Source of the DNA: Sthenelais limicola
Lineage: Eukaryota; Annelida; Polychaeta; Phyllodocida; Sigalionidae
Assembly: GCA_942159475.1 (NCBI GenBank)
Contig: OW804098.1
Span: 5,184,383 to 5,248,382 of the forward strand
Direction of reading: 5' to 3'
DNA length: 64,000 bases
How positions within the stretch are numbered: position 1 is the stretch's first letter; the number at the start of each line of letters is the position of its first letter. The notes below the pieces were generated by a model, which worked only from the letters and a program-made list of their open reading frames with translations, was not told the origin of the DNA and did no database searches. The position numbers were made by a program, and so were the translations under genes. Below, piece by piece: positions 11,534-22,848 of the stretch.

Positions 11534-11653
11534 TTATACCACTCTGGTTATGGCATTCGATTGGTGTTCGATTCCATATACCCACTCGGCCTATGGCCTC
11601 GTGGGGTATATGGAATCGTACACCAATCTCATGCCATAACCATCGTGGTATAA
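11534..11653. mobile_element. Foldback (MITE-like) element, copy 1
   Basis: Two arms of about 55 bases form a long imperfect hairpin: TTATACCAC.CTGGTTATGGCAT and CATATACCCACTCGGCC on the left, GGCCTCGTGGGGTATATGGA and ATGCCATAACCA..GTGGTATAA on the right, with a loop of only a few bases. A second copy, lacking the outer left arm, is at 56,027-56,113. Confidence 0.7.
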
Positions 11654-11659
11654 TCCCTA

Positions 11660-12999
11660 AGTAGTGTCTGGTTATTTCCCATGTTATTTCCCATTGGCTA
11701 TGGAAGTAGATAGAAATAATGAGACAACCAGGTTGTTATGGTCCTCGCCAGCTAAATCCTTTATTACATCCCAACACCTGCCCCAGTTGGAGCTCGGAGA
11801 GCGTATGTCAACCTTTGCAATATGCGGCAGTAAGACATAAGAATGAAGAACATCACAATGGTCAAAGGTGTTTACATATGAGTATCTCACATCAAGAGTC
11901 AATACATGAAAAATAATATGAAATGCAGGGTATATCAGCAACTACAACCTCTGTTGTTACACAAACAAACTAGAACCACCTCAGCACTGGTTTAGTCCCC
12001 GAAAGGAGAGCATCCGGAACCCCGGATCCGCCTTGCCAGACAGAGTCAGAACCCGCCTGACTCCCGCTGGCACCACAAATATAACAATAATAATATTCAA
12101 CAATGAATACAGCTTGTCAATAACTGTAAATTAGTATTACTCTCTGTTACTCTTTAATTATTTTGTGGTGAATTTATTATTTCTGGTTGTTTTGAAGGAC
12201 CTGATGAATTGTACTGAATTCCATTATGTGAATAGCAGTAAACTCCTGTAATACATCACAGCTGATATAGCAAGCTGTCACTCAATCCATCTTTTAATTT
12301 ATCAATCTCTTGACTAAGGGAAAGTAAAACCAGACACAATGATTCTGTTTCCATAGGTTTATTTCTCTTTTAGATCTTCTGATTAGCATGTCAGACCTGA
12401 GAATATTATACCGTATAGTTACAGTATAGTAAGAGAATAACATATCCCATGTATTCCCATTAGAAGGAAACTACACCATGAATTGTATTGATAAAATTAC
12501 ATGTAGTAAATGGAGTCGACCTAAATTAGCATAGGCATAGGCAAGAACAGTAAATTCGGTTCCAATAAATCTTATCTTACATCTTATTTCTAGGTTAATT
12601 TTTGCAGGCAAAGGAAAAATAAAGGTGTTTACAGCATATTTTTTGCTGAACCACTTCCTATTAAACCACTAGTAGTTCCACATTTGATAATGATGAATTA
12701 ATTGTGATAACAAATTTGTTATGCATTGGCCGGCTTCAAGTATCATTATCTTTGCTACCCAACACACCATACCTAGACTAAATCAAAGTGCACTTAAGCA
12801 ACCAAAATATTGTATACAATCACCTGATGCTTGAGAGTTAGTAAATAAAAGCCAAATCTAAAACTTAGGGTTTTTTCTGCCTAACAAATAAACCAGAATC
12901 ATCAACAGGATTGAAGCAATATACTGCCTACCCTGATACACAGATAATGACTCAGTTAATCATTGGTTACACTGGCATCAAATATCTCCATTGTCGCTA
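11660..12999. other. No feature recognised
   Basis: AT-rich non-coding sequence. Includes a small GC-richer patch near 11,995-12,080 without coding signal. Confidence 0.4.
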
Positions 13000-13620
13000 C
13001 ACATCCTGTGTGATATTGACACTGCCTCATCCAATTCATTAGTTAATTTGTGTTCAAATATATTTAAAAAAAACCCAGATCAGATCCAATATGAAGATCA
13101 TCAAATCCAGGACGCCATATAAATAAATTAATGAGATTCTGGAGGAATAATCAAGACACAGAAATGTTCTATTACTCCATTTAGTGCCATTACATGTACT
13201 GTAAGCTATAATATACTTACTACACTTACACTTACTACAAATCAATACCTTTGCACCACCTTGGTTACACTTGCTTAGAATATGACATTAGTTGCCTCAC
13301 AAACTGTGTGGTATTGATGCTACTTCAACCAACTCATTAGTTAACCTGTATTAATATGTAAGAAAACCCCAGATCAGATCCAAATGAAGATCATCAAATC
13401 CAAGTTGCCATATGATGAATAGGTGCCACTGAATATTAATTCATGGAATGAGATTCTGCAAGAACACTCCACTTCATACCATTATATATGTGTTATAAGC
13501 CCTGTACTATTCAATTTCAAATAACCACTTTTCACATTTTGCTCAGATTTTTCTTTAATTTGTCAAATAAAACTACTAATTTCATATACCATTAATCAAT
13601 ACTTATTGCACCACCTAATG
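13000..13620. repeat. Diverged tandem duplication, ~300 bp, downstream of the GPCR
   Basis: CATTAGTTAA, CCCAGATCAGATCCAA(T)ATGAAGATCATCAAATCCA, ATGAGATTCTG and AATCAATAC(C/T)T..GCACCACCT occur in the same order at 13,040-13,262 and 13,335-13,613. Confidence 0.7.
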
Positions 13621-13694
13621 GTTCATGTCATAAGATACACATAGCATGATAGCATGGGCATATATTGCCCTAAATGAATAAAAATAAATAAATA

Positions 13695-14693
13695 TCAAGA
13701 TCTATTCCAGAAAAGTAGTTTTTTGAAACAAGACCTAAAGTCTTTGTCCCTCCAGGCATAGATAAAAGGATTGAGCCAGGTATTCATGTAAAATACCAGC
13801 AATGAAGCCCGCTGAGCTACAAATATCTCTAAAGTCCCATGATAACGTAATACATTAGCCATAATAAACTGCACCACATAAGGTACCATATAACTGGCCA
13901 AGACTGTAAACATCATTTTTGTTATTTTACTCTGGCGCTTCATTGCGGCAGCTTCCTCAACATTATATGCCTCAGTCTGAGCAATGATTTTGCGCTTATG
14001 TGAGTATGCTATGCCTGCTATCACAAGGTATATAGAAACTGTTGTGCAGAATACAACATAAAATTTTGGTACCATCCAATTCTCATAAACTGATTTCTGT
14101 AGAAATGAGAATATGTTACATGGAATACCAGGTTTCAGGTCATTTAGGAGGAACACAGTTAATGGTGTCTCCAAGATTATATTTAGCCAGATTATTGCAA
14201 CAACCACCAATATAACTTTACTTGTGATAATTCTTTTATACTTGTAAGGTTTTGATATACAGAACAGCCTGTCTACGCCAATCAACAATATACTCTGGAA
14301 GTTCATCCATGTGTACGTCAAAGATATAGACTTTTCAGTGAGACAATATATAATATAATTCTTGCCATCAGGGTAGATAGTGTGCAGAAATTCAAGAGGT
14401 ATTCCAAAGACATTAAGTATATCAGCCAATGCTAGACTACATATCAGATAGTTAGAGTTAATCTGCAGAACATCAAACCTATAAACAGCAATGATGGTCA
14501 GAGTGTTGCCAAACACTGCTAGTACTGCCCAGATTACACGGACTGCCATGAAGAACAAGTAGAAGCCCCACACATTGGCAGCTGTTGGAGCAGGAGGCAG
14601 GAGAGCAGATGGTGGAGGAGCAGATGTGTTGATGCCACCTATTAGTCCTGCTGTCTGGTTATGACTAATCAATGTTTCATTCATCAACATCAT
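13695..14693 (-). CDS. Rhodopsin-family (class A) G protein-coupled receptor, orphan
   Basis: An intronless 332-residue ORF with seven hydrophobic helices. Family landmarks are visible: GN in helix 1 (GNTLTIIAVY), LALAD in helix 2, a conserved Cys before helix 3 (YCLTEK) with a partner in loop 2 (GIPCNIF), DRL in place of DRY at the end of helix 3, a proline in helix 6 (MVPYVV) without the usual CWxP, and NPFIY (NPxxY) in helix 7 followed by a short basic helix 8 and tail. The N terminus has three N-glycosylation sequons (NET, NQT, NTS). It should sit in the plasma membrane and couple to G proteins; the ligand is unknown. The first of two adjacent ATGs was taken as start; a pyrimidine-rich AG lies just upstream on the minus strand, so a 5' UTR exon is possible. 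Confidence 0.85.
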   Translation of the reverse strand: MMLMNETLISHNQTAGLIGGINTSAPPPSALLPPAPTAANVWGFYLFFMAVRVIWAVLAVFGNTLTIIAVYRFDVLQINSNYLICSLALADILNVFGIPLEFLHTIYPDGKNYIIYCLTEKSISLTYTWMNFQSILLIGVDRLFCISKPYKYKRIITSKVILVVVAIIWLNIILETPLTVFLLNDLKPGIPCNIFSFLQKSVYENWMVPKFYVVFCTTVSIYLVIAGIAYSHKRKIIAQTEAYNVEEAAAMKRQSKITKMMFTVLASYMVPYVVQFIMANVLRYHGTLEIFVAQRASLLVFYMNTWLNPFIYAWRDKDFRSCFKKLLFWNRS

Positions 14694-14703
14694 GGATGCA
14701 TCT

Positions 14704-17700
14704 TCAGAAAAGGTAGATTAAAAGAAATATCATAGTTATCAGTAATGGAACTATTATTGTGAATATCTTAAATATAGCAAATATGAATAATGTCCCTTTT
14801 ATTAACACCAGTAATAAGTTACTCACTTGATGGATTAAAACAAATATCATAGTTGTGTAATGACCCGGAGTTTGGTTTGAGGAAGAGAATAACAAACAGA
14901 GACAAGCATTTAGTTTCATTACTCTAGCTTTTAATCAGACACATGAACATTACAGTCAGCACATAATAAGAAATGGTGTTTATAAGAGAATGAATAAGAG
15001 TATATGGTAACATAGTGTATGGTAAGGTAATCCTTGTGATAGACTTGCAGTACACATATTTGCCCATAGTAGTATGTAGAAATGATATACATATATGTAT
15101 GAACATAAGCTGTGAGTTACTCACTTGGAGCTTTGTGTGTAAAGACCTGTGATGAGAACTTAACTCACTTGAAGCTCTTTATATTAATGCCTGTTATGAA
15201 TTACTCACCCAATGCTTTCAATCATGAAAATAGAAAAAAATTGAGTCATGAACTTGAATTTTACCAGTAATCCTAGTAAAAAAAACCCAGATTGGTTGCC
15301 ATGACAACCCCATGTAAATAACTAATGGAATACAGACTATGCATAAATCACTCTAGATATGGTGTTTTCAGAGCACTTAGAGTATAATAAAATGTGAGTA
15401 AGTCATAGCTTAGACTACTTTCGGGACTACAGTAATTTCCTTTGGAAGGAATTTCCAGGTTATAGAGGGTGAAAGTCATCTTCCAAAATACTAAAAAGCT
15501 TTTCAATCAAATTTAAAGTTTTTCAATCAATTTTGGAAAAATTCATGAAGTCTGGAATAAAGAGAAATATTTGGGATTTTAAGGTTATTTAAATTCTTAA
15601 ATCATGATCATTGTGTAAATTGTGGACATCTGGGAAGGCCCTATTATGTTTGAGGCTCTCAAAAAAGACACAAGTCTGTGATAGTTAGATCAGTTCTGGT
15701 TAAAAGATCCTATAATCCAAAAATATTTTATTAACAGACAAACAGAAATAAGAACAAAGAAATAAGAACAATTTTAGGCTTTCTAGTCAGTGTCATATTA
15801 TCTGTTTGAGATTTTCACAAGTGTTTGCTTTAAACCTATGGCAAAACCTCCAAAACCTTACAATAATAATGAGTATACTTACCATAAGTCTGCGTTACAC
15901 TCTCCATTAATGTTTTTGTGCAAAAGTCTGATATCTGGATCTTCAGACAATACAGGCAGTGGTGAAGTAAATGAACTAAGTCCAGTGAAATGAACTAGAT
16001 GAAATAATGATATAAGTTGGCCGTGAAACAAAGCAGACCACTGTGGAGTAGCATTAGGCAAAGCTAGAAGCAGTGATGACAGTTTGTGGTGCCTTTATAT
16101 TATGAGCGAGACATTGCATGATGTATTGATTGGGTGCTTTGCCATACTCAAGGTGCTTGCGGGGCTATGTTTCATAATTAATGCAACATGCATTGGTTTA
16201 TCAACCCAGTGCACAAGTCTTAACCATATTTATTATGTGCGCTGGTTAATTTTGTTTTTATCAAGAGTTCATGTATAGCAAGTTATATCTGAATGGTGCT
16301 AAATTGTTGGATGTTACCTTAACTTTGGTCATCTTACTGAGATAAACTAGCAAAGTTAATAGGGGTAAAATTTTTCATTTCATGTAGAACAGCAAGATGA
16401 TGTATATTAGAAATAAATGATAAATATTAACGCAACAATTTCTGTGCTGCATTTATTAACAACAGAAATCTGACATTATATCATTAGGAGCACTAGCATG
16501 CACTACATTGATTATGAAAGGTTGCCCTAACAAGCAGGATTATGCAAAAGGCACTTGCATCAATCTAAGTCATTATCTGAAATGGGTATCAAAATTAAGG
16601 GAGCCCAATATCGATCCCTCCATTTTGCCTAATTATAGATGAAGGTCATTCACATCTAATATTACACTCCAATCATTTCAAATTGTACTTTCATATGCAA
16701 ATTGAGAAAAGCACAATTTATTATCCATACTGTCTGTACATATTCATTCATTTCAAACTAGACCTTGGACTAAAATTAAAAACAGGTGTAGGAATACATG
16801 TCTTGGCATGAAAACGAGTTTAGCTGAATAAAAGGTTTATTAACTTAACCTGAGAAAACCTAGATAGCAATAATCACAGTCCATTTTTTTCCATCTTCAT
16901 TCTTTATTCACAGAAAAACTAGTTCAAAACCTTAGATCATTACACATACAGAAGAACGTGGTTTATTACTTGCTCCCCACTTAACAATGTGTTCCCAACG
17001 ACAGTGCAGCACTTGATACTCAAGTAGAATCAATATAATGAAAAGCTAACCCTCTTTGATGAAAGGCTAATATTGCCAGATTCATTGTACTCTCAGTAAA
17101 ACCGACACAGACCCAGCTTTTGCCCTCTTTAATTACAGATTGTACAGCTTTCCCTCCTCTTTATTGCAATGTATTTATACCTGCTAAGTTAACTTGAGAC
17201 CCCATGCCTAACAACTCCAAGAATTTAACACTTCAACAATTAACAGGTAGTTGAGGCTCTTGCATAGTGTTCTCATGGCAACCGTGGCAGGAAATTAAGA
17301 CTATTGGAAAGTTAGGATAACTGGTATAATGTGATTTGAGCAATCATATCGAATTTCTTTCTGTAGTGATTCTTGGATTTTCAAATGCAGAGAAATACAT
17401 TACAGTAGTAAGACATCATACAAGAAATTAATATCGAAAAACAAGTTAATTATTTAGATGTTTCAAAGACAGCAAATATTCTAAGGGACTGTATTTAATG
17501 AGTTGGTTAACTGATAAGATTTATTATAACTGATTTTAATTATTGAAGGTAAATTGGCCCTTCAAAACAATCCAGCAATGATTTATTAGTTGTTTTTCTG
17601 ACTGTATGCTTTTCTAAACTCACATCCTGGAGGGGATTCTAGGCTTTTTTGTGGCAACTACACACTATGTGATGCAATTATTTGATATATTTATGATTGA

Positions 17701-17861
17701 TTAATTCATTGATGTACTGCTATACCCGATATTAGTCTCTAAATGCATGAGGTTTAGTTGGAACAAAATATTTAAATACATCAATATTTTCATATGTTCC
17801 TTTATTAATAACATGAAAGGGAACATCTTAAAGTACTTCCAATTGTTCAGTGTGAGGGGAG
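14704..17861. other. No gene recognised (upstream of GPCR)
   Basis: About 3.1 kb of AT-rich sequence. Minor internal repeats near 14,710-15,200 (ATATCATAGTT and ACTCACTTG words recur). GPCR promoter or 5' exons could lie here, but nothing specific is supported. Confidence 0.4.
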
Positions 17862-18151
17862 GCATATATACCACCCAGCTGAGTATGCATGTTAAAGAAC
17901 CCACTTTACAACATACAGTGCATATATACCACTCAGCTGAGTATGCATGTTAAAGAACCCACTTTACAACATACAGTGCATATATACCACCCAGCTGAGT
18001 ATGCATGTTAAAGAACCCACTTTACAACATACAGTGCATATATACCACCCAGCTGAGTATGCATGTTAAAGAACCCACTTTACAACATACAGTGCATATA
18101 TACCACCCAGCTGAGTATGCATGTTAAAGAACCCACTTTACAACATACAGT
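17862..18151. repeat. Tandem repeat, 5 x 58 bp
   Basis: Five near-identical units starting GCATATATACCACCCAGC and ending CAACATACAGT; the second has CACTCAGC. Each unit holds GCTGAGTATGCATGTTAAAG. The array is exactly 290 bases. Confidence 0.95.
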
Positions 18152-18790
18152 GCATATACACAATGAATCCTAAGAATTGTCACAGCAAAATAAGAAAGTT
18201 TGACATAGCAATGGTAAATTATCAGAGGTATTCTCAATTTTTTACATTCATTAAAATATTGATTAGGTGGTAGGTGGGATGTGGCATGATCAATAACTCC
18301 CCCTGGTGTCAAGATAACACCATGAGAACAGGTTTCATTCATACCAGATTCCCTTCAAGCAGGAACAATCAATTTCATGGAGATGGAAGTGTAGAATGTC
18401 AGGTAAGTTGTGTCAAATAAACTCAGAGAAATTGAAGTGCTATGGATATTATGAACATTTTTCCATACTACTTACCTTACATAGCATGTTTATGATTCAT
18501 TGGTCCATTTAGATAAGATTTTGGTTGTTTTCCTGACAAATTGTATGAGTGCAGACGGGGGTTTCAGTGTGGTCTATTCCACCTCTTGTGGTCTTTTCCA
18601 CCATTAGGAATTCCTTGCCTGTGTTTGGGTACTAACCTTTAATAATAAATGTATTTCCCCATTTAAATGTTCCTGGCATCTGTATAGGCCTACAGGTTTC
18701 ACCAAAACTGAAACAGACGACCGGGCATAGGTTGTTGACATGTGTGCACTTTCAAAGGGAATGAGGAGTGCACTAAAAAAAAAAGGTAAT
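18152..18790. other. Left flank of Gypsy-1
   Basis: Non-coding AT-rich sequence; the last 60 bases (GTGCACTTTCAAAGGGAATG...) resemble 11,248-11,275, so Gypsy-1 landed next to or in older repeat DNA. A run of ten A lies just before the 5' LTR. Confidence 0.4.
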
Positions 18791-19204
18791 TGTAGTGGGT
18801 CCGCCACCCGGAATACAGCGAGGCTGTCGACTATCGCCAATCACCATCCAGGCTACGACAGCGGGGGCACTTCTACCAGCGCCGGAGACGACTACCACCA
18901 GTTCCGGCCAGTTCCGTCAGGGGGCGACATACGACCACCGTGCAGACGACACTGCAGACACCCTCCGACGGAGGATACTACTACCTCCGCAAGGGGATCC
19001 AGGCTTCGCTTAACACTACGGACTCGAGCCGCGCCGCGGACCGAGATACTTCTGTTGTTCAAATTAAGCACCCTTGCTTCAGTAACAAAACCTTTGTAAC
19101 TGTATACCTTTGGGAAATAAACCAGGTTCAAACGAATCTCCTCGTATTCGTGATTCTTTACGGAATTTCGTAACCTCGCGCCCACGAATCTGCGGTTCAC
19201 TACA
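18791..19204 (+). repeat. 5' LTR of Gypsy-1 (414 bp)
   Basis: Matches 30,923-31,347 apart from an 11-base gap after CTCCGACGGA and an A/G difference. Begins TGTAG, ends CTACA. AATAAA at 19,116-19,121 is a candidate poly(A) signal. No clear TATA box in U3. Confidence 0.95.
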
Positions 19205-19205
19205 T

Positions 19206-19219
19206 TGGTGCCGTGAGCC
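19206..19219 (+). promoter_or_regulatory. Primer-binding site of Gypsy-1
   Basis: TGGTGCCGTGAGCC starts one base after the LTR, as expected for a site complementary to a tRNA 3' end (TGG pairs with CCA). I could not assign the tRNA. Confidence 0.7.
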
Positions 19220-19272
19220 TAGGGCCGAGTAGGGAAGTTCCCGAAAGGATCCCCGATGCTGAGAGTCAGACG

Positions 19273-20844
19273 ATGACTCCTGGCGACGAGGAAGCAGCCA
19301 AGGCCGTGGCCAAGGCTGAAGCCGAGCAGCGAGCATGCGAGGCTCTCGCTCAGATGTTAACGAGACGTCAGGGCGATGCGCAAGATTTTGCGAACGACTC
19401 ATTTGCTCAACTAGAGCAAGTAGTTGCACACATAGACAATATGCGTGCCGACGGATTGATTGTTAATCCGGACACACAAAGCTTGGTTGAGAAACTAATA
19501 GCTATTGTTTTAGGGTTGCGCTCGTGTTACAACGAGGACAATCTTCGCAAGCTCGTAGAGCGTGCGGGTTTCAGCGTCGAAACAGGCAAGGCGGATGGGT
19601 CGGAGCTTTCCGATGTTAAGCCGCCGGAAACCGTCAATACAGCAGTCCCGCTGGGACAGAGCGATGACGCGAAGGTCATGATGGACCAGTTGACTACCGT
19701 TCTTTGTTCTTACGACAAGACGGGAGAACCACCAGGCGAAATCGTTGAAGGTGAAATTCGAGGAACACTCGACTTACTGTGGGTAATGCACGAACAACTT
19801 CCGTTGAAGCGTGTGCAGCGGCTGTATCGTGGTCTACACGAACATGCGGTTTGCCCTCAATATCTGATCGATATGTTGGATCGGAGATATCCTGCGATTC
19901 TGCCTCAAGGTAGCCTGGATCCGCGAGTGCAACAGCCTTCGCAGAATACGGACAGCACGGAAATGCGAGCCCAGGGCTTGCCTAGCACTCCGGCAGGTTT
20001 TAAGACTGCAGGAAGAAGAGTCGACTTCGTAGAGTCGTTTCCTTCGGACAATGGCCTCAACTACTCGTTGACTAATGTTTCGATTCCATTGTTGGACAAC
20101 GATGTACAGGCCAAACAGGGTTTGTCAACTGGTCACGAACCAGACTACCGTTCGACGGGACCAACGGCCACTACTAAGTGTAGGCGTTCGATGATGCCCG
20201 AAATGGAAGCTAGTGTTGTGTATAACGAAGACCGCCCTGCGGAAGTTCGTTTATACGGATCAACGGGCAAGGGAGAAAATCCTAAACCTAAAAATCTCAA
20301 ACCTTTTCGCAATGGGGAGGATTGGGAAGAGTATCTCGCATCTGCGATAAACTATGCCGAACTTTGCGGTTGGCAGGAGGAAACGCTGATGCGCGAACTC
20401 ATTATGGCGACTTCACGACATGTGAACCAGTCTACTTGGGGAAATTCTAGGTCCCTAACGTTAAGTGACGTTGTGACGAGGCTTCGTGTCATATTGGACA
20501 CAAAGACCGAAGAACAACGCCAGGAGGAATACCGCAAGCGGGTTCAACAACCTGGCGAATCACTTCAACACTATGGTGAGGCTCTGCTGACCTTGTGCAA
20601 ACGTGCGTACGAGGGACAATACCTTGAACATATGAAGAAGGAATCTATCCGAATCTTCTGCACGGGCTTAGAAGACAAATTTCTGGGCATGTGGGTGCAA
20701 ACTAATCGCCCAAAGTCTATGCAAGATTGCGTAGATCTCGCAACAGATTTCGTGCGAGCAGGTGGCCCAGAAGCATATCAGCGCGTCTTGGGTTCCACGC
20801 CGGGACAGTCCTCTAAATTTAAAGCTAGGGGATATAAGTTCTAA
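19273..20844 (+). CDS. Gypsy-1 Gag (capsid part)
   Basis: About 523 residues from the first ATG in the frame; the frame is also open upstream of it. The N-terminal part is acidic and probably helical. The region from about residue 335 (WEEYLASAINYAELCGW) to 505 has the look of a retrotransposon gag capsid: LxxYxxAL-type helices, ...QQPGESLQHYGEALLTLCKRAY..., IFCTGL, then ...MQDCVDLATDFVRAGG. It would form the particle that packages the RNA. The frame stops at TAA 20,842-20,844, yet the same frame continues open to 21,306 and supplies the zinc knuckle, so this stop lies inside gag: either a mutation or a leaky stop. Confidence 0.8.
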   Translation: MTPGDEEAAKAVAKAEAEQRACEALAQMLTRRQGDAQDFANDSFAQLEQVVAHIDNMRADGLIVNPDTQSLVEKLIAIVLGLRSCYNEDNLRKLVERAGFSVETGKADGSELSDVKPPETVNTAVPLGQSDDAKVMMDQLTTVLCSYDKTGEPPGEIVEGEIRGTLDLLWVMHEQLPLKRVQRLYRGLHEHAVCPQYLIDMLDRRYPAILPQGSLDPRVQQPSQNTDSTEMRAQGLPSTPAGFKTAGRRVDFVESFPSDNGLNYSLTNVSIPLLDNDVQAKQGLSTGHEPDYRSTGPTATTKCRRSMMPEMEASVVYNEDRPAEVRLYGSTGKGENPKPKNLKPFRNGEDWEEYLASAINYAELCGWQEETLMRELIMATSRHVNQSTWGNSRSLTLSDVVTRLRVILDTKTEEQRQEEYRKRVQQPGESLQHYGEALLTLCKRAYEGQYLEHMKKESIRIFCTGLEDKFLGMWVQTNRPKSMQDCVDLATDFVRAGGPEAYQRVLGSTPGQSSKFKARGYKF

Positions 20845-21306
20845 GGACAGAGAAAGGACAAGGAGCGGAAGGCTTCTTACGCGGCTGCGGAAGCAGAAGC
20901 GCAGTCCGACTCTGACTCGTCAGCGGACGAGACTTCGGGGGCGTCTACAGGGACCGAAGTCCCGGATTCTGATTCGGAATCGGAGTTAATAGCCGATTTC
21001 GCGGCCTTCCAGGCTATGCGGAAGGACGGGCGAAAGGATGACAGTAAAAAGTCAGACAGTAGCACCAAAAAGGCTTGGGATAAAACCAAGACTTTGTCCA
21101 AATCTTCCAAGAAGATAGTCACGAAAACTGACTACAGGAAGAAGGACACGAAAGCGACTCGTCCAGAGCCAGCTTGTTGGCTTTGTGGGAAAACTACCCA
21201 CCTGCAAGCCAGTTGTCAATACCTGAAAAAGTTTCGCGCATTCGTCGCGAAAGAAAATGGTGACGACTCAAATTCCCGGGAAGATAAATCAACTAAGGGA
21301 AATTGA
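20845..21306 (+). CDS. Gypsy-1 Gag C-terminal part (nucleocapsid, zinc knuckle)
   Basis: Same frame as the capsid ORF, open from just after its TAA to TGA 21,304. It encodes an Ala/Glu segment, an acidic Ser-Asp stretch (DSDSSADE, DSDSESE), a Lys-rich region, then one knuckle CWLCGKTTHLQASC (CX2CX4HX4C), the nucleic-acid-binding signature of Gag. Without readthrough or repair of the upstream stop it would not be joined to the capsid; the first ATG in the segment is at 21,016. Confidence 0.75.
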   Translation, partial: GQRKDKERKASYAAAEAEAQSDSDSSADETSGASTGTEVPDSDSESELIADFAAFQAMRKDGRKDDSKKSDSSTKKAWDKTKTLSKSSKKIVTKTDYRKKDTKATRPEPACWLCGKTTHLQASCQYLKKFRAFVAKENGDDSNSREDKSTKGN

Positions 21307-21341
21307 CGTGGGTCTCGCAAGGAAGCGGTGACGAGACCCGC
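21294..21341 (+). promoter_or_regulatory. -1 ribosomal frameshift signal, gag to pol (Gypsy-1)
   Basis: The slippery heptamer G GGA AAT (21,297-21,303) stands in the gag frame directly before the gag TGA. Four bases later comes a 10-bp stem (GTGGGTCTCG 21,308-21,317 with CGAGACCCGC 21,332-21,341, one G-U pair, 14-base loop). The pol frame has a TAA at 21,294, so it is open only from the heptamer on: the shift must occur here. GGAAG in the loop could pair with CTTCC near 21,376 as a pseudoknot. Confidence 0.85.
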
Positions 21342-22848
21342 AAGTTCGACGGAACTCGTGACGGGAGGGGGAACCCTTCCGTAGCCCGCTCGGGCAAAAC
21401 ACCTCCAGAAGGGTCGTACAATCTGGGGAGGTCAGGTAGGCAGGCAGAACGAAACAAGGAGGAAACTGGGGTGATGGAGGGTGAGGACCCGACAAAGCCC
21501 GCAGACACGAAACCTTGGTCTAAGGAGTCGGTTAGTAGCGTTCGAGCCATTCCACGCGATCGTGGAATGTGTTTGGACGGCCGCTATACTGACGCTGGCA
21601 CGGCGCTGCTCGCGGTTAGCTCTACCGTGGGTGGGGAACGCTGTGTCAAGAATTTGACTAGTTCTGCGGCCAGCCGGGATCTCTCTATTCCTATCGACGT
21701 GGTAGCGATAGTGGATAGATGGTACGTACCCGTCACAGTGGGTACTAGGCGAGGAGAATTTTTATACGACACGGGTGCAACTACCTCACTAGTGTCTAAA
21801 CAATTCTATGAATCGCTAGCTCGCAAGCCCGACCTGCTCGCTTCGCGGGTTCGGGTAAAACCACTTGCGGGTGGTACTCCAGTGACGATGGGGTATGCGG
21901 TCTTTGACTTTGAGATCGCAGGGCGTTCGTATCCGAATGCCTGTCTCGTAGTCGATGGTCTAGGCGGCGGGGAGGAGGCCGTACTGGGCCAAGACTTCAT
22001 GTGGCGCTATGATACTAGCATGACGGGGCCTGGGAAGATGCTCTTGGAAGGAGGCAAGAATCACGTATTCTGTCGACGGAAAGGAGCGATATCGACTGCA
22101 TTCCTACGAGAGGATGTGCGGTTGGCCGCGTTCGAGGTAAAGGTCGCGTCTGTGGACGTGTCCCTACCCGAGAACGACGTGGGCTATATCATGGAGTCAG
22201 ATGTAGGGTTACAAGTAGACGGTCTCGTGGAGGGTTGCGATACATATGTATCGTCTGCTCACTGCCACGAGCTTCCTATTATGAATCCAACGGGACTTGC
22301 AATAGTCATGCCACGCGGGATGCCCGTGGCATCCGCTTATGAGGTAGCGGCAAACTTCACGGGTGACTATTCGCATCTGGCGGATGCAAGAGCAGAATCC
22401 GTGAACGGGTCCAGCACGGGGGGTAAGCGAAAGCTGACCTCCGATAGCTGTTCAATTACTAGCATCCCTGAACTGGAATCTATCATAGAGGGCGCTGAAG
22501 TAGCGGATACTGAAACCTTGAAAAAGGTGCGCGAGTTGGTATACGCGAAAAAGCGGGTGTCCAGATTGCAAGGGGAACAATTGGGGTTTACGAACAGGGT
22601 TCTACACTCCATCGACACGGGTGACACTAAGCCTATAAAGTTACCTTTTCGTCGAGTTCCCTTGGCAAAACAGGAGGCTCTGGACTCCCAGGTCAGTAAA
22701 ATGCTAGCGGAGGATAAGATCGAGGAGGGAAACGGCCCGTGGGCCTTCCCCACGGTTCTTGTTCCGAAACCGGATGGTTCGACTAGGGTTTGCGTTGATT
22801 TCAGGAGATTGAACAATGTGACACGAAAAGACTCGTACCCACTACCGG
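21297..22848 (+). pseudogene. Gypsy-1 Pol, N-terminal part: protease and start of RT
   Basis: In the -1 frame to gag, entered by frameshift. A poorly conserved linker precedes an aspartic protease with catalytic DTGA (Asp codon 21,768) and downstream AVLGQDF. The RT fingers begin near 22,620: LPFRRVP, then FPTVLVPKPDGSTRVCVDFRRLN and YPLP. At 22,848 the frame is lost: the RT reading goes on one base further (frame starting 22,849), consistent with a 2-base loss or 1-base gain. The original frame runs on without similarity to a stop at 22,946. This copy therefore cannot make full Pol unless a second shift occurs. Confidence 0.85.

Noticed and set aside
18740..19200. ORFs within both LTRs (also 30,911-31,364)
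   Set aside because: They lie in LTR sequence, occur twice because the LTR does, and overlap control regions and the poly(A) signal.
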